A stretch of DNA of 64,000 nucleotides from Welwitschia mirabilis (Eukaryota > Gnetophyta > Gnetopsida > Welwitschiales), in NCBI GenBank assembly GCA_051453625.1, contig JBOZIK010000001.1, positions 295,121,227-295,185,226 of the forward strand, written 5' to 3'. Each line of letters opens with the position of its first letter. Positions within the stretch are counted from its first letter, which is position 1. The notes below the pieces were generated by a model that worked only from the letters and a program-made list of their open reading frames with translations, did no database searches and was not told where the DNA came from. Of this stretch, positions 48,960-59,065 are shown one piece after another. The position numbers were made by a program, and so were the translations under genes.

Positions 48960-49560
48960 AATAAAGTAAATGAAAAGAATGAGATTATCAAGAATAAAGT
49001 TAGGCTTGTAGTCAAGGATACTCTCAAATAGAAGGAGTAGACTATGGTGGCACTTTTGATCCTATTACTAGAATAGAGTCTATAAGAATGTTTTTAGCTT
49101 TTACCTATTACAATAAAATTAAAGTTTTTTAGATGGATGTAAAGAGTGCTTTTCTAAATAGACACATTGAGGAAAAAACTTATGTAAATCAACCACAAGG
49201 TCTTGTTGATCCTCATAAACTAGAATATGTGTACAAACTTAACAAGGCTTTGTATGGGTTAAAACAAGATCCTCAAGCTTAGTATGAAAAACTTTCCTCC
49301 CTTTTATTTTAGCATGGTTTTATTAGAAGCTCTATTAATAAAACATTATTTAGAAAATTAGTGAATGATGATTTAATTTTGGTTCAAATATATGTGAATG
49401 ACATTATTTTGGATCAACTAATGAAGATTTTTAAATGATTTTGGAAATCTAATGAGCTCTGAGTTTAAAATGAGTATGGTTGGACTAGTTAATATGTTTT
49501 TAAGTCTTCAAATCTAATAACATGACAATGGTATCTTCATAAATTAGAAGAAATACTCTT
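48960..49560 (+). pseudogene. Copia reverse transcriptase, active site YVDD changed to YVND
   Basis: Recognisable blocks in order: RLVVKD (normally KARLVAKG), GGTFDPITRIESI, MDVKSAFLNRHIEE, YVNQPQGLVDP, VYKLNKALYGLKQDPQAWYEKL (Trp to stop), then IYVNDIIL at about 49,387-49,410. The catalytic Tyr-Val-Asp-Asp has become Tyr-Val-Asn-Asp by G-to-A change. This alone would abolish polymerase activity. Stops (TAG for Gln before MDVK) and frameshifts add to the damage. Confidence 0.9.
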
Positions 49561-50387
49561 CAAATCTCATCAAAAAAATTCAGACTTGAAAATGCCAAAA
49601 GTATGGACTCTTTAATGGCCACTAATATTAAACTTTCTCTTGATGAAAAAGGCAAGGATGTGGATCCAAAGTTATATTGTAGAATTATTGAAAGTTTATT
49701 ATATCTACCAACTAGTTGTCCTGACATAACATTTAAGGTTGGTTTGTATGCCAAGCATTAAAGTAAACCAAAAGAATCACANNNNNNNNNNTGTTAAAGG
49801 TACTCATAATTTTGGTATATGGTATTTGAGTAATATTTCTCGAAGTTTAATAGGTCATAGTGATGTGAAGTGGGCTAGATGCAACGATGATCGAAAGAGC
49901 ACAAGTGGTGGATGTATTTTATTGGTGATTGTCTCACTGCTTGGTATAATAAGAAGAAAGTTACATATCTCTATCCACAGCTAAAGCAGAGTACATAGCT
50001 GTTGGGGCTTACTGCACTCAAATACTGTGAATGAAAGAAACATTAAAAGACTATGGCATAATCATCTCTGAAGTTTTTATTCTATGCAACAATTCCAGTG
50101 CTATTCAAATTACTCATAATCTAGTTCAACACACTTACACCAAGCATATTAATCTCAAGTATCATTTTATTCAAGACTTGATAGAGAAGAGAATTGTCAC
50201 AGTTGAATATGTTTGTACTCAAAAGCAATCAGTAGATATTTTTACAAAACCTTTATCATCTGATCACTTTGCTACACTTTATTATTTTTTGGGTATCATG
50301 TCTAAGAAAGATCTCAAAAACTTAGCCTCATTTCAACATTATAGTTTAATTGGTGGGTTTAAAACTTTCACTGTTATATTAAATTAA
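49561..50387 (+). pseudogene. Copia RNase H domain
   Basis: Two open pieces. 49,792-49,984 contains GTHNFGIWYL, GHSDVKWARCNDDRKSTSGG (the copia 'GYSDADWAGD-DDRKSTSGY' motif) and, out of frame, the AEYIA motif near 49,988. 50,031-50,387 contains MKETLKDYG, ILCNNSSAIQITHN (catalytic D-N-x-S-A-I block, Asp now Asn), HTYTKHINLKYHFIQDLIE and QSVDIFTKPLSSDHF, the conserved end of copia pol. A 10-N gap sits at 49,782-49,791. The domain normally removes the RNA template during cDNA synthesis. Confidence 0.9.
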
Positions 50388-50973
50388 ACCCTTGTCGACC
50401 TCCTCAGTAGGTTGGGGCATCCATATACTTTTTGATTTTTCCTATTAAATTTTTCTTCATACTAGGTTAAATTTCACTTTTATTTGGGTTGACTTCATTA
50501 GAATTAGTTTTCTTGTCAAACTTTCTTTACATTAGGTAGATCTCCAATATTTATTTAGATTAATTGCATGTAGATCTATTTTCCTGTTGAATGAATTCAA
50601 TCTCTCTGTTTCATCAGGTCGATCGACTTTACCTTGGTTTTTCCTATCAAATTTTCTTCTCACAGGGTTGACCGCATTTCTTATATGGTCAACTACTACC
50701 TTACTGTTTACTTTTTAAATCTTTACATGGATCGAATAACCACATCAATTGGTCACTCATGTTTAAGATAGTGCACTGTTGATTTTTAAATCTACCCATC
50801 CTTTTCAAACCCTCATTTGTCCTGTTCTCACTTTGTTATTTTCTTTAGCTCTCGTGGCCCACTCTTCTTCTCTTTTTATTTTTTTTACTTCAAATGTGAT
50901 CTAGTCTAGAAAGGGTTATAAGAAGAGAAAAAAAGAGTTTTCTATCAAACCCCTAAGCTACAATTTTGCAAGA
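50388..50973 (+). other. Spacer after pol with recurring GGTTGACC-like words
   Basis: No ORF. It carries several words such as GTCGACCTCC, GGTCGATCGAC, GGGTTGACCGC and TGGTCAAC at irregular spacing, echoing the motif array inside the LTRs. It is unusually CpG-containing for this window. Confidence 0.5.
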
Positions 50974-51904
50974 ATGAGCTCAAAGCAAATAGAATACTTT
51001 GAGAAACATTTTGAGTTCAGTCCCATTACATTAGAGAGCACCTATGAAATTGTGTAGTTCCTCAGTTTGAGAGAAGTCTAGACTATTTTTGAAGAGGTAA
51101 ACTGGAGTTACTTTCTTCATATCTCAAGAACTTGCTATCCATTGGTCATTAGATTATTTTATTCCAATGCTCNNNNNNNNNNNNNNNNNNNNNNNNNNNN
51201 NNNNNNNNNNNNNNNNNNNNNNNNNNNNNNNNNNNNTACACATCACTATAGATTTGATAGCTTCCCTCATTAGGTTACCTCGAGGAAACATGGAAGAATA
51301 TTATCCCATGGTTGAATCCTTTAAAGAGAAGAAATCTATCACTCAACATGTTTATGACACATTCCTCACCTGGAAGAAGATCCTCAAAGCTTCTTAACTT
51401 CTTCCTAGGTTTCGTCTTCTACACTTAATTCTTTCATATAATTTTCCTCCTATTTTCGGGCACAAAGATGAACTCTCAAACTATCGAGTCTTCCTTCTCT
51501 ACTCGTTGAATTGGATATATGACATTGATGCTTCTAGCATAATGCTCAAACACATGGCTAACCAGCTTTAGCCTCATAAGAGGCACTCCTCATCATATCC
51601 ATTTCTTATCACTCAGATTTATTAGCACTTCTACATTCCGCATCTTGCTCGATAAAAGATTCAGAAGATTTTGAGGTCCATTGACTGTACTACGCTCTCC
51701 TAGATGCACACCTTTAAGGAACCTACTGCTTCTTCTAATCCCAAGCTCAAGGCCACTTACGCTTTAAATATTCTTCATCTTTTACATAGGTCTGATTCTC
51801 ATACTTGGCATATCAAGGTTGCACTCATCACAAGTGGTATTCTAATAGCTCATACTTCTCAGAGCGAGGGTGCTCAGTCTTCTAAAGGATCAGATTCTGA
51901 TTGA
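50974..51904 (+). pseudogene. Third ORF of SIRE-like element (PF20167-like, env position)
   Basis: Starts at ATG 50,974 (MSSKQIEYFEKHFEF). YPLVIRLFYSNA precedes a 64-N gap (51,173-51,236). After it come ITIDLIASLIRLPRG and EEYYPMVESFKEKK, then, past a TAA at 51,395, LLPRFRLLHLILSYNFPPIFG and YRVFLLYSLNWIYDIDASSIMLKHM, and a Ser/Gln-rich tail to TGA at 51,904. The order (Y-x-x-L-V-x-x-F-Y, then I-x-x-L-x-x-L-P-x-G, then a leucine/histidine helix and an LY-L helix) matches the plant-specific PF20167-like proteins encoded by many plant retroelements and host-gene derivatives. The function is unknown. The place after pol is that of the env-like ORF of SIRE1 and Athila. In-frame stops: mostly TAA and TAG. 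Confidence 0.6.
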
Positions 51905-52210
51905 TTTTTTCATTCTCTTTCTCATGTGGTACTTCCTCTTCTTGGTTTCATCAAAAAGGGGGAGAACAAATCATTTTTTTATCAAATGTAATTTTGTAAA
52001 AGTTAATGTCAAATGTAATCTTTTAGTTGTATTACAAATTCCAATATTTTGGTTACAAAACATGTTTTTATACCAATAAAAATCTTTTTTGATTAAGTTT
52101 TTTCTACCTCTATTTCTCTAGTAAAACTCATAATAATATAACTTGGTTGCTAAATCATTTGATTAAGGGAGAGCACACAATTTAAAAATATTGCTTTTCA
52201 TTAATCAATG

Positions 52211-52222
52211 ACAAAGGGGGAG
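52211..52222 (+). promoter_or_regulatory. Polypurine tract of SIRE-like element
   Basis: ACAAAGGGGGAG lies immediately before the 3' LTR start TGTTAAGAACC at 52,225, the position where plus-strand DNA synthesis is primed. A similar AAAGGGGGAGAA at about 51,955-51,967 may be a second tract, as some copia elements have. Confidence 0.8.
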
Positions 52223-52224
52223 TT

Positions 52225-53257
52225 TGTTAAGAACCTATTTTCATTGATTAATTAATGTGTTTTTAGTGAAGATAGTTATTTTGCAGAGATTTTTTAGAAA
52301 TGGGCAATTGCACAACTTATCTGGATGACTGGACTGTCAGTAAGGTAAAAACTGATTCAGGACTGGGTAATCATCATTTTCAAGTAGGATGACCTAACTG
52401 CTAATCATATGAAGACTAGTTTTAGCATAGCAATTGTGTATCTCATGTGGGGTAATTGACTGTTAAACTTATTGCAGACTGAAATAAAAGCAGGTGACCT
52501 ATAATCATGTTAATTATGATAAACCACATTTAGCAATTTTTAGCCAACTAACAGTGGGAGTGGCTGAAGACATAAGTGAGAGCAATTGATTACTGCACAG
52601 TTAAGAAATGTCCATAAAGAGGTTGACTAATGTGTCAAGTTTGGGTATCCGCATGCAAGGTTGATCCTCTATCTCTGTAAGGGTAACCTAATCAGCAGAC
52701 TATTAAATCGGAATCAAGTAAAGGCAACCTAACAATTAGTAAGGGCAACCAAATACTAGGACGATTGAGGTTCTTGTCATAATAGTACAGGAGACCGATT
52801 AGTTATAGAGGGGCAACCATATAACATTTTGTAAAAGATCAAGACTCTTAATAGTAAGGGTGACCGAACAGGTAGATACGGGTGACCGCACAATAATCAA
52901 TGAAACTTTAGTCTCCTAACAGCAAGGACGACCAAACAACTTAGTTAGGAACGACTACATGTTTCCCAGAATCTATCCTAACAAGGTTGATCGAGTCATC
53001 AAAGTAAGGGTGGTCAACCTAATAAGTTTTAAATATAATTATTGTACAGGTTTTTAATGAGCCTGAAAAACAACCATTGAGATTAATATATGCTAGCTAG
53101 AGACGTGGTGTCAAAGAGCTAAAGGTTGGTGAGTATTCACCATTATAACATTTTATGATTTTATGGTGGTTTATTTACTTTTTATTTGTAGGTATTCAAG
53201 GTGGACTAATATTTTATAATGATCTATTCATCCCTTCTAGGATTGATCCATACTTTA
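52225..53257 (+). repeat. 3' LTR of SIRE-like element (LTR-3)
   Basis: Starts TGTTAAGAACC and ends CATACTTTA. It is closest to LTR-1 (38,845-39,992). Compared with both other LTRs it has an extra ~235-base block (about 52,775-53,010) made of more copies of the AAGGGTGACC-like motif. It lacks about 340 bases between two TTGTAC words. Confidence 0.85.
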
Positions 53258-54824
53258 AAATGCATTTTTGCTTTCTAACTTTCTAATAATTATGCCTTAA
53301 CCCTTAGATAGAAAATTGTATACTCTCAAAAGCAAAGAAAAATAGCTTATCACAAGGGATTATAATTACTTTAGTAGTCATGAGAACTCTAAGAATAAAG
53401 GCAAAGTGTCATGAAAGTCACAAAAGTTATATGAAATGAAATAAGAATTATAAAATTATGTGTTATTCCTTTTATAATCTTGATGCCAAAATTAATTCAC
53501 TACATATCAGTTGATCTCAAAGGTGAATTTTCACAGTTATAAATGTTGAACTTATTTATTGTCATGCTATAATGGTAGTAAGAGGAATCTATGTGTCATT
53601 TACTAATGGGATCAAGAAATTCAAAGGAATCATCAACTTTGATGTTTAGTAAGAGAGGTTTAAAAATGGGATCAAGAAACTCAAAGGGATCGTTAAGTGT
53701 GCCATTTATTAAAAAAGGTTTAAAAAGGAGTCAAGAAACTCAAAGGGGGCATTGAGGTTAATGCTAAATAAGGTAGAAGACAAGAGGATGATTATATTTA
53801 AGTGACCACTAATTCCTAGCATCGATGTATTTAGGGGAAGTCATCAAGAACTCTCTCAATTTCTTGACAAGGGTTTGTGAACATAGATGTTGAGTTGGTA
53901 TTAGGATTCAAAGGGAATCTTTGAGAATGCACAAGTTCTCAAAGGTAACATTTAAATCCATTGCCATTTAAATATTTAACTGAGAAACAATGAGAGGATA
54001 TGGCTGCTGAAGGCAATATAAAGTAAAATCTCAAGGGGCATTATTGGGTTTAGCAACTCACAAGGTGCTTTTCTTTGTGAGTTATAGTTATGCTAAAAAT
54101 TAATTAAAAAATAGTTTAATCCAAAATTTAGGTTCTAGACTAAGGAAGTACTTAATGTAATAATTAATGTAACTTTAGTGATATCTTTTCTTTAATGAAA
54201 TGATTTAGAAGATTAGATTATTGCAAAATTATAAGAAGGGTGTAGATAAAAAACCAACATATGTATAAATTATTTAATGTTAATTTACTTTGTTATTTGA
54301 TTATGAATTAACATTCCTCTAATTTATTAATTCACTCCTATAAATAGGTTAAGATTAGAGGAGCTGATTTTGAGAGGCAAAATTATTCTTAACTAATTTA
54401 TTATTGATTTGAAGTCTCAACTTTAGATTAAGTCATGATTAGTTGAGCATTCTTTTAATTAATCACTTTAGTATAATTAATAAATCCTTTTGCAGATATG
54501 GTCCTCTTTTTATGATTATGTTATTAAGTAATTCAACACTTGTACTAGTTCTAAGAAGACTTGTCAAACAAAAGAACCATTTAAAACACCCTTCTTATTT
54601 AATCCACTTAGCACATTTGTTACCTCCCATTTTATTATTTCTTTTAGTGATCTATTGTACTTTGTCATGACTTTTCACTCTAGTAACTTTTCCACTCTTC
54701 CTTCTTCTTCAAAAGATCTATCTGATACTAGAGAGGTAAAAGGATGTCTATTTAACTTTAATCTTACTAAGATTGATATTTGCATTTAGAATATTAAGTC
54801 TGTCTTCTCATAGATATTTGTTAA
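53258..54824. other. Non-coding sequence, probably 3' part of the minus-strand gypsy relic
   Basis: No gene seen. It includes three short similar segments near 53,620-53,750 (GGGATCAAGAAACTCAAAGG-like words repeated). A small open frame at 54,443-54,670 has no known motif. Confidence 0.4.
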
Positions 54825-57612
54825 TATAGAAATTATAGTTGAGCCGTATTTTTCTCTGTATATGACTATAGCTAAATTACTTAATACCTTGGATTTATTT
54901 ATCATGGAAGAACATAAAGTTAGATTTTTTAAAGTGTTATTCCTTTATGTTTTGGTCCAATGATCCATCATCTTACCTATGAGTATCTAAAGTTGAGGGT
55001 GCAAGAGATTCATTAACAAAAGAGTCACAAAGAATCAATCTATGATGCTTCATTAAAAAGGTTAGTTGGGTAAACATAAAAGCTAAAAATAAGGGTTGAT
55101 CAACTACATGGCATTAATTTAGATCTTAGTTCAATAATGACCAATTTTAATAGAGAAAACACTAAAAATTTAGTTTGGGGTATAAGAAGATTTACTAATT
55201 TTTAAAATGCACATTGTAGTGAAATGCAAATGATAATAACAATCCTAAATGAAATGCATCTATTGCCTTTCTCTTCAGGTCCTCCTCTAGCTAGAAGGTT
55301 TAAAAAGAAGAGCAAGTATTCTAGCAGCTAGAAGGTTTAACAAGAAGAATAATTATTCTAGATGATTTAAGAAGTGAACTTTTGAAGTTATTTACTGCTA
55401 TTTTAGTTTCTTCTCTTAAGATTTTGTGTTTTTTAAATAATCTTAAGCTTTTGTGTTTTTTTCAAAAAGCATCTAGGATGAATTAATGTAATAATTGTCT
55501 ATTTCAATAAAAACGAGTTCTTATGACTTGGCCAGTAAAACAAACTTTCTAGTATTTTATTAGTTCATGTCAATCTCCTTTAAAGATAATTTATTGCATT
55601 AGATTCTCAATTAATGAAGAATAATGAGAAGTAATTTTAAGATAAAGAGGATCTTCTTTATGCTTAAATAGAGTTTAATGATCATCCATGAATTATGATG
55701 TAAGAACCTTATTCTACATTCTACTATAGGATGAGATAAATAAATGAATAAACTTTTTATATTGTAACATAAGAATCATGTTTTAATAATTTATTATTCC
55801 TTAGATGACACATGAAACCCAACTGCTCCTTAACATAAATTGTAATTTTTACAATTCATAATGAGGAGAATACAACTATTATCAAAGGAGTAAGGACTCA
55901 TAAGCTAACCCATCCCTTTGTGAAGTTTTCACAACTACCTAAGATAGGACATCATGGTGTTTATTTAATATACAATCCCCCTTTTTTCATATATATATAT
56001 AACTAATCCTATGATGGAATATTTTATCCAAGTCCTTATAAAAAAAACAATGCATAACCCTTTATTCAAAACTTATCGAGATAGTCTCTTATTCTTAGAC
56101 AGATTTACAATTATCTCACATGATTTAAATGATTGACTGTACAAAATAAATCCTTAATAAGTTGACATATTATATTATCTATTTTAGTTATGCTTATAAA
56201 TGGAGTGGTAGTATCCTATCCACTCTATAAGAGTTTTTTTAACTAATCTAACAGAGGTTTATGATCATTATAAATTCTCAATCTTTATTCATTACTTAGT
56301 GAGTTATCTTTTCATTAGGATCATATATCTCAACTATTAAAATAAAAACTATAGTTGAGTCCTCTTTTTCTTCATATAAGACTATATCTAAATTACTTGA
56401 TACCTTAAATTCATTTATCAGGGAAGAAGGTAGAGATATATTTCATAATAGTGTTATTCCTTCATGTTTTGATTGAATGATACATCATCTTACCTATGAG
56501 TATCTAAGGCTGAGGGCACAAGAGATTCATCAATAGATTATTCACAAAGAATTAATATGTGATGTTGTATTGGGAAGGTTAGATAGGTAAATACAAGAGT
56601 TAAAAAAAGAGGATTGATCAACTACAGAACACTAATCCAAGGCTCAGTTTAGTGGTGCTCAATTTTAATGGAGAAAACATTGAAAAATCAGTGTGGAATA
56701 TAAGAGGATTCACTAATTTTTGGAATGCAATACCAATGAAATGTCAATGCTAATCACTACCCTAAATGCAATGCATCTATTACCTTCCTCTTTAGGTCCT
56801 TCTCTAGCTAGAAGGTCTAAGAAGAAGAATAAGTATTCTAGCTGAGTTAAAAAGTGAACTTTTAAAGTTATTTACTATTATTTTCTTTTCTATTCTTATG
56901 CTTACGTGTTTTGTTTTAATAAGTATTTAGGATGAATTGATATAATAATTATCTATTTTAATAAAAAAAAGTTTTGATGACTTAGCTAATAGAACAAACT
57001 TTCCACTATTTTATTAGTTAATGTTGATCTCCTTTAAATATAATTCTCTACATTAGACTCTCAATTAATGGAGAATCATGGGAAGTAATTTTAAGATGAA
57101 AGGCTTTTCTTTATACTTAAATAGTAAGGAAAGTGTAACTACTATTAGAGAAGTAAGGATCCCCAAGCCAACTATTCCCAGTGGAGTTCTCCTTGCTACC
57201 AAAGTAGGATACTATGGTATCTATTCAATATATACTCCCTTTTTTTTTTTTCTCTACATATATATATACATGTAACTCATCCTATGATGGAATATTTTAT
57301 CCAAGTCCTCATTAAAAAGAAAAAAAGCAATGGATAAGCTCCTATTTAAGACTTATTAAGATAGTCTTTTATTTTCAAAAGGATTTATAATTATCTCACA
57401 TGATTTAAAGATTGAATATGCAAAATAAATTCTTTAAAAATTGACATATTTTATTATCTATTTTAGTTATGCTTATAAATTGAGTGGGATTATCCTCTCT
57501 ACTCTAGAAGAGTTTTTTAAATAATCTAAGAGAGGTTCATGATCATTATAAATTCTTAATCATTGTACATTTACTTGATAAATTATCTTTTCATCAGGAT
57601 CATATATCTTAA
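54825..57612. repeat. Tandem duplication, units of ~1.5 and ~1.28 kb
   Basis: Unit 1 (about 54,825-56,336) and unit 2 (about 56,337-57,612) share long colinear blocks. Examples are ACTATAGCTAAATTACTT, CATCTTACCTATGAGTATCT, CCTATGATGGAATATTTTAT and TTTTAGTTATGCTTATAAAT. Unit 1 has about 180 extra bases near 55,680-55,860. Both units end in the decayed C-terminus of the minus-strand gypsy pol, so the duplication arose within that element. Unit 1 also has an internal duplication of CTAGAAGGTTTAA at 55,289 and 55,325. Confidence 0.85.
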
Positions 57613-58664
57613 AAGCTCCATTTCCTAGTACTTTGGTTACTATAAATGGCCAAAGCCAATCTTGTATGTATTTTTATTTTGAATGAAGTTCTTTAAGATT
57701 ATAAAATAGTAATTAATTACGTTCTTTAATTTTTTTTTTTTATATTATTATCATGATTTATTTTGGTTTTTTGTTGTGTGAGTTCTTTTCTTAAAAGGGC
57801 CTTTTTTCTTTGCTTATCTAAAATACTCATATTTTCAATCCATTTCTCTTAAGCTTTATCTAAATTGTAGTTTAGTTATTTAGCTAATTTGAAGATTTTA
57901 ATTTTAAATTCAATTAGTAATATTACTCTTTTTCTATAAACTAATTCATAAGTTGTGAATCTTATACTATGTTTCTAAGTTATTCTAGAGACCGATAAAG
58001 CTTTATTTAATTTTCTTATCCATCTGTCTTCTTACTATTAATAGTTTTGATTAATATTCTATTTAATTCCCTATTGGTCACTTCAACTTGACCATTGACC
58101 TAAGGGTGGTAGGCAATAGATAACTTATGATGTATTTCATATCTAAGTAGGGATTTTTCAAAAATTTCACTAGTAAAATGAGTTTTCTATCATAGCTAAT
58201 ACTTTTAAATGCTCCATATTGATAAATAATGTTTTTAAGAAAAATTTTTATGATTGTCTGTAAGGAGCAATGTACTATAGCCTTAACCTCTACTTACTTT
58301 GTAAGATAACCGACATAAACCAAAATACACCTTTTTCCATATGAAGGAGGATTAATTGGACTAACAAAGTTTATTCCCTATGCATCAAAAGTTTAATTAA
58401 TTATATCTATTGTTTTGACATCTCCAACTTTTGAGTAAATGCCCCTTCTCTTTGAAATTTATCACACTTTTGGACATAGTAAAGGAATCTTTGAATATAG
58501 TTGGATAATAGTATTCCATTTGCAAAATTTCATTCATTTTCTTATTACACCATAAAATCATTTCCTTCTCCCTCGTGAGCTTCTTTGAGGATCTTACTTT
58601 ATAATTCTTCTTCAATACATCTCCTTATAATATGATACTTATATTGTTTAAATAACAATTTATC
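57480..58664 (-). pseudogene. Ty3/gypsy integrase and pol C-terminus (Athila/Tat-like)
   Basis: Read on the minus strand. A decayed zinc-binding region lies at 58,615-58,397 (MEYYYPTIFKDSF then KGHLLKS; the paired Cys and His are mostly lost). The catalytic core follows: GINFVSPINPPSYG, ILVYVGYLTK-VEVKAI, then YGAFKSISYD. About 58,130-58,060 gives IAYHP-VNGQVEVTNREL, the strongest signature of gypsy integrases (AYHPQTNGQ-E--NRE), with its Gln changed to stop. Down to about 57,480 the pol end shows a decayed 'P-F-x-V ... G-A-x-E-I-x-D-P' strand region (KIYDPDEKIIYQVN). The RNase H that should precede it is found 3 kb away at 61,653-61,970, because another element has been inserted between. Confidence 0.85.
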
Positions 58665-58669
58665 ATACC
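58665..58669. repeat. 5-bp target-site duplication (left)
   Basis: ATACC immediately before the left LTR. The same ATACC is at 61,653-61,657 after the right LTR. Confidence 0.85.
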
Positions 58670-59065
58670 TGTTGGGATAATTTGGCATGGGTAATGCCAA
58701 CATTTTAATATTTGTATAAAATTAAGGCTAAATGGATAAGAATAAAAAAAAAGAGAGGATGAAAAAATCCCATTTTAGTGGGTCATCAATTCAAAGACCT
58801 AAAGTTAGAAGGATGATAATAATGTATTCATCAAATGTGGATATAAGTGAATGAATTATGGGAAATATTATTACTTACATCATTTATAAATTATATTTGA
58901 AGCTAATGAAAAAAGTGCCCAGTTGTTATCCTCAACATGGCTAGGGGCTGGGGCCTCCATATTTGAGTAATTAAATTTTTTTGTTTTACCTTTCACAAAA
59001 ATTTATTTTGTTTGTGTGCTTTCCTCTTGTTCGAGCATGAGTATTAGAGATTATGCATAGGCTCA
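58670..59065 (+). repeat. 5' LTR of nested short element
   Basis: TGTTGGGATAATTTGGC at the start and GGCTCA at the end. It shares GCCAACATTTTAATATT, GTATTCATCAAATGTGGAT and GTGCTTTCCTCTTGTT with the right LTR. A 40-base stretch near 58,915-58,960 is missing from the right copy. Confidence 0.85.

Larger units (their letters stand above)
44458..53257 (+). mobile_element. SIRE-like Ty1/copia retrotransposon relic with third ORF
   Basis: Order on the plus strand: LTR (44,458-45,736), tRNA-Met primer site, gag with zinc knuckles, protease, integrase, RT, RNase H, a spacer, a third ORF (50,974-51,904), polypurine tract and LTR (52,225-53,257). The protease-integrase-RT-RNase H order defines copia. 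The long charged gag tail and a post-pol ORF resemble the SIRE/Maximus lineage. All genes carry stops and frameshifts and the RT active site is changed, so it is dead. The two LTRs are not each other's closest relatives (see findings), and no target duplication joins them. Confidence 0.85.

Noticed and set aside
45422-49754. Minus-strand frames overlapping the SIRE-like element (45,422-45,622; 46,191-46,376; 46,682-46,897; 48,336-48,518; 49,560-49,754)
   Set aside because: They are antisense shadows of gag, integrase and RT, whose plus-strand motifs are clear.
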